64,000 nucleotides of DNA from Dipteronia dyeriana. Lineage: Eukaryota > Streptophyta > Magnoliopsida > Sapindales > Sapindaceae. Within the stretch, counting starts at the first letter, position 1, and every line of letters begins with the position of its first letter. The stretch is from positions 99,013,891 through 99,077,890 of the forward strand of contig CM065298.1 of the NCBI GenBank assembly GCA_032871835.1, in the 5' to 3' direction. The notes beneath the pieces are model-generated. The model saw only the letters and a list, made by a program, of their open reading frames with translations. It ran no database searches and was not told the origin of the DNA. A program made the translations under genes and the position numbers. Positions 37,301-47,080 of the stretch are shown piece by piece.

Positions 37301-40300
37301 TTTTGATCAACAAGTTGTGTAGGTTTAGGAGACTTACATTCAAATTGATCAAAAGACTCTAGAGTTTGGTTAGGAGTTAGAGATTTGTGAGGATAGGGAT
37401 TTGGTATTTCAATGGAACTGAATGACTCAAATGGCATTTCCCTGAAAACAAATTCTTTCTCATTCGCCCTTTGAACTTGTATTTTTTGGATAATATCACT
37501 GATTTTCATGAAATGTAACATCCATAGAAATGTAAAACTTCTTAGTGTTTGGTGAATAACAGTTGTACCCCTTATGGGTCGATGAGTATCCCACAAATAT
37601 ACCTCTTATGGATTTGGGATCAAATTTACCTCTATGTTGTTGGTTGATATGGATAAAGGTAGTGCAACCGAAAATTCTGGTTGGAAGGTTAAGAGATGAG
37701 ATGGGTATTTGGATAGAATTTTTAAAGAGTATGACATGGAGTTCCAAACTCGAGAACTTTGGATGGTAGCCTATTAATAAGGTAGGCTACTGTTAGGATA
37801 GCCTCACCCCATAATCATTTTGGTGTGTTGGCCAAAATCATCAATGACCTGGCTACCTCTAAGAGGTGTCTATTTTACGCTCTGAGACTCCATTTTTTTT
37901 TAGGAGTCTCAACACAAGAACTCTGATGGACAATCCCTTAACTCAATAGGTAATTCCCAAGTAAAGAATTGCAATAATCTTTTCCATTATCTGTTCTTAG
38001 TATTTGTAATTTGTATCTTGGTTTGAAACTTATTTTTGATCATACATTTAAAATTTTTAAATATTTGACCAACTTGGGACTTTTCTTTTATTAAAAACAC
38101 CTAAGCGATCCGTGTATGATCACCTATGAAAGATACAAAACACCGTGCTCTAGTGATGTTGACCTTAGATGGGCCCTAAACATCACTGTGAAAAACAATG
38201 AATGGATGAGAAGGTTTGTACACATGGTTTGGAAAAGGTTGTCAGGTATGTCTGGCTAGTTGGCACACATCACATTGAAGAAGAAGACTTTTTTATAGAA
38301 CAAAGAAGGAAACATTCTTTTTAGGTACAAAAAATTTGGGTGACCTAGACGATAGTGCCATAACATAATCTATCTTCATTGACTCCAGAACTGGACAGAC
38401 CAAATTGGCGAACTTGACTCTTAAAAGAAACACAATTTGTTGATTGAGGTTGTCTATCTTGACTATTTTGGTCTTGAAAAATAGAGTCCCGAACACACCT
38501 TAGCACTACCACTCGGTTTCGAGACTCGTCTTCCTCAAAACCGAGTCCTAAAATTCATAACAAGTGGGAAAGAATTTAGCAAAGCTATTTAGTTCTTTTA
38601 TTAGTTTGCTAATAGTTAATAAATTACAATCTAATTTCGGAACTAAGAGTACATTCTAAAGTGTTATTTTGTATGAAATCATCACATTTTCAGTACCCAT
38701 CACCTTAGATAGGGAACCATCAGCAATTCGTACATTTGCATTTCCATAGCATGGAGTAGGGGTGGGCATAAAAACCGAAACCGAACCGAAAAAGGGTGTT
38801 TGGTTTGGTTTGGTTCGGTTCGGTTCATAGCTTCTATTCGATTCAAACCGACTTGAAATTTGAAAACCGAATTGAATTCGGTTCGGTTTCGGTTTCGGTT
38901 TTGGATATAACAAAACCGAACCGAACCGAATAAACCGAATTGTCTTAATTAATTATTTTGTAAGGTTCACCTTTATTATGGATTGTTTGTTGATGATGTT
39001 TTATTTTTGGATTACATTATATACTACATTTTTTTACTTCTATTTATTGAAGTTATGATGATTTTATATTTTGATTGAGTATGAAGACTGAATATGATTG
39101 AAATTTTAGATTTTGATTCAAAATTGTATTGTATTTTGCTTAAATTACCTTTTACATATTATGTTTTCTTAAAAAAGTTTAAGCCTAAATGTCGAAAATG
39201 CAACTTAAAAGCTTAAAAAATTAAAAAACATATTAAAAAACCTTTCAAGCCCAATAAGCCCAAAACCGAATTGAACCGAACTGAACCTAACCGATATAAA
39301 GGTGTTCGGTTCAATTCGGTTTTCAGGTTCAAACCGATTCACATTTTTAAAAACCGAATATATATATCGGTTCAATATGGTTTTGGCCAAAACCGAACCG
39401 AACCAAATCATGCCCACCCTTAGCATGGAGAATATTTCTGAAATATTTTAATATCTCCAGGACTAAAGCTCCAGAGTCTACGATCCACAGACCGGAATTC
39501 TCCTTTACATATAGGGCATGTAAGAATGTACCATTTTGCGCTAGGGATCCGGTCCCAATCGAAGAACCAGTGTTCTGCATCGACTGATTGAACATATGCT
39601 GTAGAATTTCCAACTGCTCCTTACTGAAGACGTTTGATTCTGCCTTTGTTTGATTTTCAGAACTAGCCACCATATTCCCGCGACCATCTCTTTCATAGGT
39701 AAAGCGATTTGGTTTCCAATCTACAGGCTTCCCATGGATTTTCCAACATGTCTCCTTAGTGTGACCACGTCTGCGGCAATGATCATACCAAGGCCTTCTT
39801 TCCCTTTGTCGATTATCATTAGAAAAGGTCTGAGTTCCTCTTCTTGCGAGTACAGAACTTACAGAGGTTGAATGAGAGCTTGCAGCCTTAAACAGTGTGG
39901 CCATAATAACCTTCTTTTGATTTTCCTCCCTTCAAACCACTGAAAAATCTTCTCGAATTTTGGGAAGTGGTTCGGTTCCTAGAACCCTTCCTCTCACTTC
40001 ATCCAGGTTTTGATTTCTGACCTAGCAAAAACTTGAATACCCTTTTTCATTCCACGATCTCCTTATACAAGACTCCATCTTTGGAACATGTCCATTGGTA
40101 CTTCTCGAACATGTCCAGTTGCTGCCAATGGCGAGTAAAAGAGTTGAAGTATTGGATAGTCGAAAGATCTTTTTGACAAAGATCATGAAGGGCACGTTCT
40201 ATTCCAAACAATTCAGACCTGTTATCATTGTTGGAATAGGTTTCCTTCGCAGCCTCCCAAATCACCTGTGCAGATTCAAAGAGGAGGAAGTTCTCTCCAA

Positions 40301-43300
40301 TATCATTGTTCATTGAATTGATGAGCCAAGACATCACCCGGTTATTCTTGGTTTTCCATAGATTGTAATTGGCGTCTTCCTTTGCTGGTGACTGAGAGAT
40401 CCCAGTGATGTAGTCATCCTTTCCTTTTCCACAGATGAACATGGATATAGATTGGGACCACCGGAGATAGTTATGCCCATTTAACTTATGCCCAGTAATA
40501 AGCGTATCACATATAAGGAAGATTAGTGTTATCAAAACATCCACCACCATGATTGTTGCTTGATGTGGAAGATTCTGGAATGGATGTGACCTCTGTGGTC
40601 ACTTGGAAGATTTATGTTTCAGAGAAGGCTCAAATATCATGTGGAAATTTAATCTTAGATTGATTGATAGAAAGGATTACAAGTAAGGCATATAAATACC
40701 CAAAAAATTTAACCAACCACTAATGCTACAACCATTTTTGCTACCAAATCCAACACCTTCGAATAGGTTTGCCAAATTGAATCCCATACGTCCTTTGCGA
40801 TAGACAACATACAGGTGTTGCTAATTTCTAGGGTCATGGAGTTCTAGAGCCATGCCATGACCATGAAATCCTCCTCATCCCAAGTTTTGAACTTAGGGTC
40901 CCCTTTCTTCGATCCAGTACCCAGAAGGTGGCTCACCTTCCCTTTCCTTTAAGAAAGGTTTGAACCACCTTAGACCATTTGGACCATTTCAAATATTTCT
41001 TCCCATTCAGAGCCGCCTGGATATTCTGCACCTCCTTTGCTTGGAGTAGACACCACATCTTCATACTGACTACTCAATCCCTCATTCAATAGAGGAACCT
41101 CACGCATATCTGTCTTAGCAGATTCATCCGTCGTTGTCATGGCTAGGTTTGTGGAGGCTGTCAGGGATTAAAAAAACTAGCACCGACTCTGGCAATAAAG
41201 GCCAGCTGAAGAAACTAAAGCTATGAAGGCTAGAAAAAAAAAATAAGCCTAAAGCTCTGATACCATGTCAATTAAACTGAAAATTCTTGTTATTCTATGG
41301 CAGAATACACTGAGATTTAAATACAATCTACAGCTACCATCCAACTAACTATTACCCAACTAATTATACAACAATTAATTACAGCACAACTAGAGCTGGT
41401 GCACATCTACAGCAGTGCTTAATTATTAATTACCCTCCTAACAACTATTTACAAAGTAGTAACAGCATATCAAAGTAACAACTACATGATCTTTCAACAA
41501 ATACCATGTAACTCAAATTCACCATAAACTTACCTTTTCATTATGGCGGACTTTGTCCCCAACACTACCTTGAGAAAGCAGCCCTTCCAAGATCTTAGCA
41601 AGCAATGGGGTGTATTTTGGGTATTCAGACTGCAAAGAAACATACCATAAATGTCAATTTCCAGATTGAAATAATACAAGATCATTCATACATAACATTA
41701 AAATACATTTGCTAGTATCTTGAAAGTATTTTAGTAAATAAAATGGAAGAGTAAAGCAGTAAAGCAAAATTTCACAACTTTGTAATTGATGTCAGATTTG
41801 AGAAACTGCCAAGTTAGATTCAATAATTATTAACTAGTCAATTACAGAATCTTGATATGTATCCGACTTCAATTGGAATATAGCCTAGATAATCTTTAAG
41901 ATTGTATCTGAAAAGCATTAACATCTAGGAAATGATCAATAACAAAAAAAAAATAACAAAAAGCACATTTAAAATCTGTACTCCTCATGCGTAATTAAGA
42001 CAAAAGTTCTAACTTCTAACCTTCAGAGAGGCAGCTAACTTTTTCCATTCTGTACACTCTTCATCAGTGTCTTGTTTTAGACTTCCCAAAAATTTTATCT
42101 TTAAATCTCGAACCTGATGACATGTGGAGCATTTCATACCAAAAGAAGTCTTAGACAACAAAAATAAACTCGAGTCCAACAGGTTGAAAATAAAATGTTT
42201 GCCAAAAGATAAAAGTAACTGAACCACTAAAGAGTGAAATATGCTTTATGAGAAATTAACTGAACCACTAAAGAGTGAAATATGCTTTATGAGAAATTGC
42301 AATCATCTTCTAAAACAATCTTATGTAAATCTATTTTGTACATGTATATAACAGCGTGGCTTACAATTGAAATGATACATAGATGTCATTCTAACATACA
42401 GACATGCAATAATAATGTATCTCCCATAGAACTTAAGGGAATTCAATGCCAAAAGAAGTCTTAGACAACAAAAATAAACTCAAGTCCAACAGGTTGAAAA
42501 TAAAATGTTTGCCAAAAGATAAAAGTAACCGAACCACTAAAGAGTGAAATGTGCTTTATGAGAAATTGCAATCATCTTCTAAAACAATCTTATGTAAATC
42601 TATTTTGTACATGTTGTATATAACAGCGTGGCTTACAATTGAAATGATACATAGATGTCATTCTAACATACAGACATGCAATAATAATGTATCTCCCATA
42701 GAACTTAAGGGAATTCAATGCTAATTGTTTCTACTTGACATAAAATATGCATTTTACGAATACAATTGTTAAAAGATGTAATCTGCATAGCATAACTCAA
42801 ATCTACAATACAAAAATAAAACTTCTACTTCAGAGTCTTCAGTGTTTCTGAAATAACTCTTCTTCATAACTCTCCAGCACAGTTTTAGTACAAGATGGAG
42901 AAGCTTTTCCCTTGTCCTCATCAACCTGTCAAATGAATATGACAGGAAAAAATGAAAAACAAATAGCAATCAGGTGTAAAAACAAGAACAAAAAACACAA
43001 ACAACCATACTAATCATGTATAATGGATAGCATTCTAAAGACCATTCTAAAATGGCTCATGTACAAAAGACATAACAAGGTAGCATGTATTACAACCTTG
43101 TAGGGTGGCACTGAATATGCAATTTGATGTGAAACAGGATTTTTCCTTGGGTTTTTCCCCTCTTCCTGACCAGCAAATGATAGCTTCCCATAGGAAATCA
43201 CTCCAAGTAATGTAGATCCTTGAGAAGAGTACTGCAAATAATTTATGAGTACAATTAAATATCTACCGTTTCAATGCTTCAAATAAAAGTCCATTTAAAA

Positions 43301-46300
43301 ATGAATTTTTGAGGAAAAAAAAAAAGAGCAGCATAGAATTTCATACTTTCGGGAGCTTGTCTTTGGTTGGTGGGCTCAAATAAAATGCTTCTTTTTTTCT
43401 ACCACAAAATGCTTGAAGTTAGGATGCCTAAAGATAACAGTTAACCTTGAAAACAAATCATTATGGAGTCAATAGTACCCTGGAACTAAAATGGAGGATT
43501 TGTAAGCACCATTTCCCATCACAGGGCCATCTGGTTGAGAGAAGAAGTTCAATCGAACAACATCCTGGATTAGGATAAACCAGTCAATTATTTAATAGTT
43601 GAAACATAACATACTTCATCAAGCTGAAGTACAACTTCAGCAAACCTTATATACTACTAGACTAGACCATAAGTTTGATATTTAAAATGAAAAATCCTAA
43701 ATTACACTTAGTAAGATTGTTAATTACTGAAGAGAGGCAGGCTTATAAGATAAAGAATCTTAAATATCTTTACTACAAAAGAAAAAAAAAGGAAAAGGAA
43801 AGAAATAAAGAAGCGGGAAAGAACAGTTTCTAACATTTGTTTTTCATATGAAACAAACGAAATTTTATTAACTTAAGAAAGAGAAAAAGTAAACAAGCAA
43901 TCCACTGTGGCTACCGAAAAAGAGTCATCTGTCAAAGAATCAGGATGCTACATAAAAATATCTGTGACAAATACTGTCACAAAAACAGAAGCTATCCACT
44001 AATACATTATTTTTAAAATATATATATCAAACACCAATTTTCACATAAAGCAACACTGTTGATATCATAGAGGTAACCAAAACCTACCGAAACTTTACCC
44101 ATGAATGTGGAAATTGCTCAACATCAGTATAAAGTAATAAAAATTGCTTTAAAGTACTATGAGTCTTACTATATGTTACAGTTATAATGTACATTGGGAC
44201 ATATCCCGAACCAAAAACCATGTCAATAACGGGTGGAGAGAGGTAAAATATAATCAAAGTTCTGTAATACATAATAATATGATGAATAATGAACTAAGAT
44301 GAATCCTCGATACCAAGGGATATTACCTAAATATGAAATTTCATGCATATCTACCAGCTCATAAGATGCAATTAAATTTTGCAAAATATAGAAAGGTTCT
44401 TTTCATTAGTTATTTTTTTATAATCCATAAATCCCTGAACTCTCTTAGTGAACCCAAGTTTGAAACTAGGGCCCCTGCCAAATCCTACAATCTTTAGGAA
44501 ATAGGAAACTATGTCCTTGGCAATGTAGATACCCATGGGGATTCGAACCTAGACCTTGTGGGAGCATTCTGCAAACCCCTCATGGGTAGGCTCTTTTCAT
44601 TATTATCATTAACATTTTGGAGACTTATGAATGGGCCTCACAACCCAAAAAGGTACTTAAAATATGACATTGCATTCCCATTCACAACTATACTGAATCC
44701 CAAATATGATGAATTTTAAGAAAGAAAACATGATTCAATAAAGGCTTTATCTGGGCATAAATATAAGATAAATCATATTAACAAAATGTATATAAATCAT
44801 GTATAATAATGACATGCAGATTTTCAAATTATAATAACAAAGCACTTCGTGACCATGGCAGCAGACACAGCATAAGTTTTTACCTTCTCCTCTATATTTC
44901 TTTCAATGAATAGCACTAATTGCTTAATCTTTTCTAGATACTCCATATTGTCATGCCTGTAAAGAGATAATTACTATGAGAGAAGGAAACATGAGATAGA
45001 GCAGTTATCTGGATGTAAGTTTGAAACTGTTATGAAATTTCAGACCGCAAAACAAAATCCAGTTTCCCTATTGTAGCTTCACAATAAAAACTCGGTTTCA
45101 TGTTCTTAAACAATACAAAACTCCCCAATCAAGGAGTGACAATTGCAAGATTAGGAGTGGTATTAAAGAACATACCAAAAATAGAACCTTTTAATTGTGG
45201 CAACCAAGATATAATCTGAAATACCAAATCTAGGCAGCAAAATTAAGTCTCAAATACTGTGCAAGGTAAGGAAGAGCAAAATGTAGTTGAGCGTGAGCAT
45301 GTTTTGCTACACCATGGAATGGTTGCCCATACCGTAGGTAAAGTTGTAAAGTGTATTCACCCTTCGGAAGTTTTGAAGAATTAGGATAAGCATCACCCAT
45401 AGAATATACACGCTGGAAAAATAAAATTCAAAGAAAATTGGAAGTCAAAAAGGCATAATTAAATTAAAAAACAATAATGAAGAGTGAAGACAAATATACT
45501 TGCAATGAACAACTGTCAAACATAAGAAAGTGCTTAATCTACGCAACTACAGCATTGCAATTACTGATTATAAATTTATTCATAATGTGAAATCCTTGTT
45601 TTAGTGGAAATTATATTTTTGAAAATCATCCAAGAAAGTCAATTCTTTAAGAAATGATATCAAGCTTTCCTCGAATAATGACTACAAAGCATCTTAACTT
45701 TTTCGAAGTGATGATATATCAAAGTACCTTGTTTGTGTCAGAAATCATATAAAACTGAGATTCAAATTTAGTGTCATATATGCGATTGTTAAGCAATGGA
45801 ATATGGGGTTTTACTTCAGCTCCATCTTCCAGTTTGAACTTGTAACTGCAGAACCAAAAAATTAATGATTGATTATACCTTCAATGCATCCAAATGAAGC
45901 AGCAGATAATTTAAAAAAAAATACCACAATAGCCTACGTTAGTGTCAGTGCCAGGATCTGTTTTCCTGAGGGAAGTTTGTCACGGTTGCTTGGAAGCACC
46001 CTAAGTTTACTCTCAATAGGTTGATAGGGAACTCGTATCTGAAAACGCAATATACCTTCATACATTAATAAATAAATATAAATATATCATGTCTATGAAC
46101 TTCATTTATATTTATCAAAAGAAGCCTACTTCACCTTATTAAGAATAGCAGCAGGGGCGAGCCTTTCAGATGCCAATAGGGCTGTAGCATCAATTCTGAC
46201 AGGTGCGTCTCCATCCAGTAAAACTTCATCTTTATTGATGTCAATCCCATGAAACACAGTCTGAAAATTTCATATAGAACAAATATGTAAGACTGAAAGT

Positions 46301-47080
46301 ACCACACTCAATTTCTTACATTTCCAAAAGGACCTTCCCATTCTCTTTCCCCAAACATCTTCAAGAACTACACACTAAATAAGTGACAACTCCCAAAAGA
46401 AAATAATTAAATAAGTAAAACGTCCCACTAAATAAGAACTACATACACAGATGGCCAAAAATTTCTCTAAAAAATGAAAAGAAAATTAATAACTAGTCCC
46501 AAAGTGTGAAAACACAAGACCATTTCCTGCAGTAACAGCTACAAAATAACCAAAAATTACAGAGTCAAATTAACGAGCATTGAATCAAGCAGAAATAAGA
46601 CAAGTCCACAGTGTCATCTTGAGGAATCGTTGGCAAAATTCTACATTTCTTGTTAAAATTAAAAATCTAACTGATTAAGATAGTAAAGCAATACGATATT
46701 TGTATTCAGATATAAAATTTCTACCTCAAAGTCTACAATAGTGCTTTCATGACTTCCCATTCCACTTGACCAAAATTGGGCTATTGCAAATTCCATAGTC
46801 TGACCACCCACCACAGGAATGACAGCTTTTGGCAGCTGGAGAAGAAAACGTCACAATACTCTCCCATTTACAAGGCCTTCGCAATGGACAAATCTGCATA
46901 TCACAAATAGTAGGAATTTTTAACCGGCCAACCTGACCTGATAAAATGTTATATTCGTATGCTGTACCTGAACAGTGTCAATAAAAAATCGCCGGCTTGT
47001 GTCAAACCCTGATGTTCGCATGGTTGCCTCAACCCAACTAGCACCAGGTGGAACCTCTATAAACCTCCGTTCTATGTAGC
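25342..47080 (-). CDS. TPP2: Tripeptidyl-peptidase II, C-terminal 17 exons (partial, possibly a pseudogene)
   Basis: TPP2 is a giant cytosolic subtilisin-type peptidase that removes tripeptides from N-termini downstream of the proteasome. Exons read on the minus strand: 47080-46968, 46893-46725, 46260-46135, 46038-45938, 45845-45728, 45412-45333, 44956-44884, 43564-43479, 43398-43347, 43231-43097, 42925-42857, 42113-42021, 41629-41534, 26659-26561, 26236-26144, 25835-25686, 25500-25342. Nearly all have GT..AG borders and consistent phases; together they give about 604 codons. Recognisable strings include [60 protein letters not shown] and the terminal [13 protein letters not shown]. This is the non-catalytic half used for assembly. 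The protease domain (Asp-His-Ser) is not in the window. A frameshift, a lost donor and a 14.9-kb intron raise doubt about function. Confidence 0.93.
26905..27176 (-). repeat. 3' LTR of copia element A
   Basis: Homologous to 41,266-41,500 with scattered substitutions and about 37 extra bases. The polypurine tract lies just upstream (27,177-27,192 on the minus strand). Confidence 0.9.
27420..31065 (-). pseudogene. Copia pol of element B
   Basis: Minus-strand order: a reiterated FTVxxxGFTV-type N-terminal region and a GAG-pre-integrase part with [20 protein letters not shown] (30,463-31,065); integrase (about 29,500-30,460, with [11 protein letters not shown] and an H-x-Y end); linker (28,869-29,222); reverse transcriptase start [20 protein letters not shown] (28,596-28,862); [11 protein letters not shown] active-site region and RNase H through to [12 protein letters not shown] (27,656-28,471); and a C-terminal [20 protein letters not shown] with stop at 27,420. 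Frame breaks at 28,470-28,600, 28,862 and 29,222 onward make it non-functional. The YVDD motif itself is intact. Confidence 0.9.
30274..30330. repeat. 17-bp tandem triplication in integrase of element B
   Basis: TGTTTTGACAAAACACA occurs three times head to tail and starts a fourth time. The unit is itself nearly palindromic. It inserts a CVLSKH-like repeat in the integrase reading and probably arose by replication slippage. Confidence 0.85.
31338..34694 (-). pseudogene. Copia pol of element A
   Basis: Minus-strand order: protease with [12 protein letters not shown] (34,473-34,694); pre-integrase [20 protein letters not shown] (34,150-34,461); integrase fragments [15 protein letters not shown] and [20 protein letters not shown] (33,468-34,091); a long linker (32,747-33,450); reverse transcriptase start [17 protein letters not shown] with [20 protein letters not shown] (32,519-32,734); and RNase H with [14 protein letters not shown] and [20 protein letters not shown] (31,690-31,911) continuing to about 31,350. 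The expected YVDD region around 32,220-32,330 is badly damaged. The DSG protease triad is intact. Many frameshifts. Confidence 0.88.
34745..35387 (-). pseudogene. Gag of copia element A, C-terminal part with zinc knuckle
   Basis: Continues the gag interrupted by element C. It reads [20 protein letters not shown] directly after the insertion point, then a degenerate stretch, then a basic region and a CCHC knuckle [14 protein letters not shown] (spacing C-x2-C-x4-H-x4-C intact) near 34,860-34,900. Protease follows after a short gap. Confidence 0.8.
35500..38755 (-). pseudogene. Copia pol of element C
   Basis: Minus-strand order: heavily decayed integrase (37,800-38,750); integrase end and region with [20 protein letters not shown] and [14 protein letters not shown] (37,496-37,747); linker (36,902-37,550); reverse transcriptase start [20 protein letters not shown] with [18 protein letters not shown] (36,536-36,862); then a damaged catalytic and RNase H part to about 35,500 where only short motifs survive. 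It reads in the same direction as TPP2 and elements A and B. It appears more decayed than element B. Confidence 0.85.
38757..39422. mobile_element. hAT MITE, 666 bp, with exact 8-bp duplication
   Basis: The termini TAGGGGTGGGCAT and (inverted) TAAGGGTGGGCAT are hAT-type. Flanks GCATGGAG at 38,749-38,756 and 39,423-39,430 are identical. The interior is rich in AACCGAACC/GGTTCGGTT near both ends and AT-rich in the middle. It interrupts the protease region of element C right after WIVDSGA and about 16 codons. It has no transposase. Confidence 0.95.
39431..40550 (-). pseudogene. Gag and protease start of copia element C
   Basis: Gag (40,047-40,550) has [47 protein letters not shown] and [20 protein letters not shown], the typical UBN2-type copia gag. 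A frame change leads to the basic region and zinc knuckle [15 protein letters not shown] (39,730-39,790). The first knuckle cysteine is replaced by tyrosine, so zinc binding is lost. The protease begins GLWIVDSGA and is then cut by the hAT MITE. Confidence 0.88.
40761..41140 (-). pseudogene. Gag of copia element A, N-terminal part
   Basis: The start ATG at 41,140 is about 115 bases past the primer-binding site. It reads [20 protein letters not shown], then [20 protein letters not shown], a [15 protein letters not shown] segment and [17 protein letters not shown] up to the insertion of element C. One frameshift lies near 40,945-41,000. Confidence 0.8.
41266..41500 (-). repeat. 5' LTR of copia element A
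   Basis: Partner of 26,905-27,176. The primer-binding site TGGTATCAGAGC (41,254-41,265), complementary to the initiator methionine tRNA end, follows directly on the minus strand. Confidence 0.92.
42137..42717. repeat. Tandem duplication of about 270-310 bp in a TPP2 intron
   Basis: The block from CCAAAAGAAGTCTTAGACAA to CTTAAGGGAATTCAATGC occurs at 42,139-42,446 and again at 42,449-42,717 with few differences. The first copy carries an extra internal 41-base duplication (TGAACCACTAAAGAGTGAAA...). It sits in the intron between exons 42925-42857 and 42113-42021, immediately next to the exon with the abnormal donor. Confidence 0.9.
42857..42925 (-). CDS. TPP2: TPP2 exon whose 3' splice donor lacks GT
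   Basis: The exon reads [20 protein letters not shown] then EEE and should join in phase 0 to [10 protein letters not shown] (exon 42113-42021). The junction base context is GAAGAAGAG followed by TTATTTC: a G appears missing from an expected GAG/GTTATT. The nearest GT, one base earlier, would shift the frame and give a stop a few codons later. An earlier phase-0 GT (after CTKT) would drop eight residues. All other introns of the gene have normal donors. Confidence 0.7.
46725..46893 (-). CDS. TPP2: TPP2 exon with apparent frameshift
   Basis: The exon opens [12 protein letters not shown] and must end in phase 0 (VDFE before the donor GTAGAA), because both the previous and next exons are in phase 0. 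Its length is 169, one more than a multiple of three. The reading shifts at the AAAAGC run at about 46,825-46,830: upstream PAAK is in one frame, downstream [13 protein letters not shown] in another. Either one base was gained or two were lost (an AGC TTT GTC original would fit a longer family motif). It is a real inactivating change or a base-call error in an A-run. Confidence 0.85.

Larger units (their letters stand above)
35393..40755 (-). mobile_element. Ty1-copia element C with very short LTRs, nested in gag of A
   Basis: Flanked by an exact duplication CCTTC on the plus strand (35,388-35,392 and 40,756-40,760). The LTRs are short: 116 bp at 40,640-40,755 (minus-strand start TGTTGGATTTGGTAGC, end TTTCCACA) and about 105 bp at 35,393-35,497. 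The primer-binding region reads TGATATTTGAGCC, a degraded form of TGGTATCAGAGCC. It splits the gag of element A precisely, with sense halves SIWQTYSKV and [11 protein letters not shown] hAT MITE sits in its protease region. The pol is degenerate. Confidence 0.9.
26905..41500 (-). mobile_element. Ty1-copia element A in a TPP2 intron, containing elements B and C
   Basis: LTRs of 235 bp (41,266-41,500) and 272 bp (26,905-27,176) share termini (TGTTGAAAGATC... and ...TTTAATTGACA on the minus strand). They are flanked by an exact 5-bp duplication AATAC (26,900-26,904 and 41,501-41,505). The primer-binding site TGGTATCAGAGC abuts the 5' LTR and the polypurine tract TTGAGGGGGAG abuts the 3' LTR. Gag-pol runs in the same direction as TPP2. 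Removing this element restores an intron of about 273 bases. Elements B and C are inserted in its 3' leader and gag respectively. Its own coding sequence is degenerate. Confidence 0.93.
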
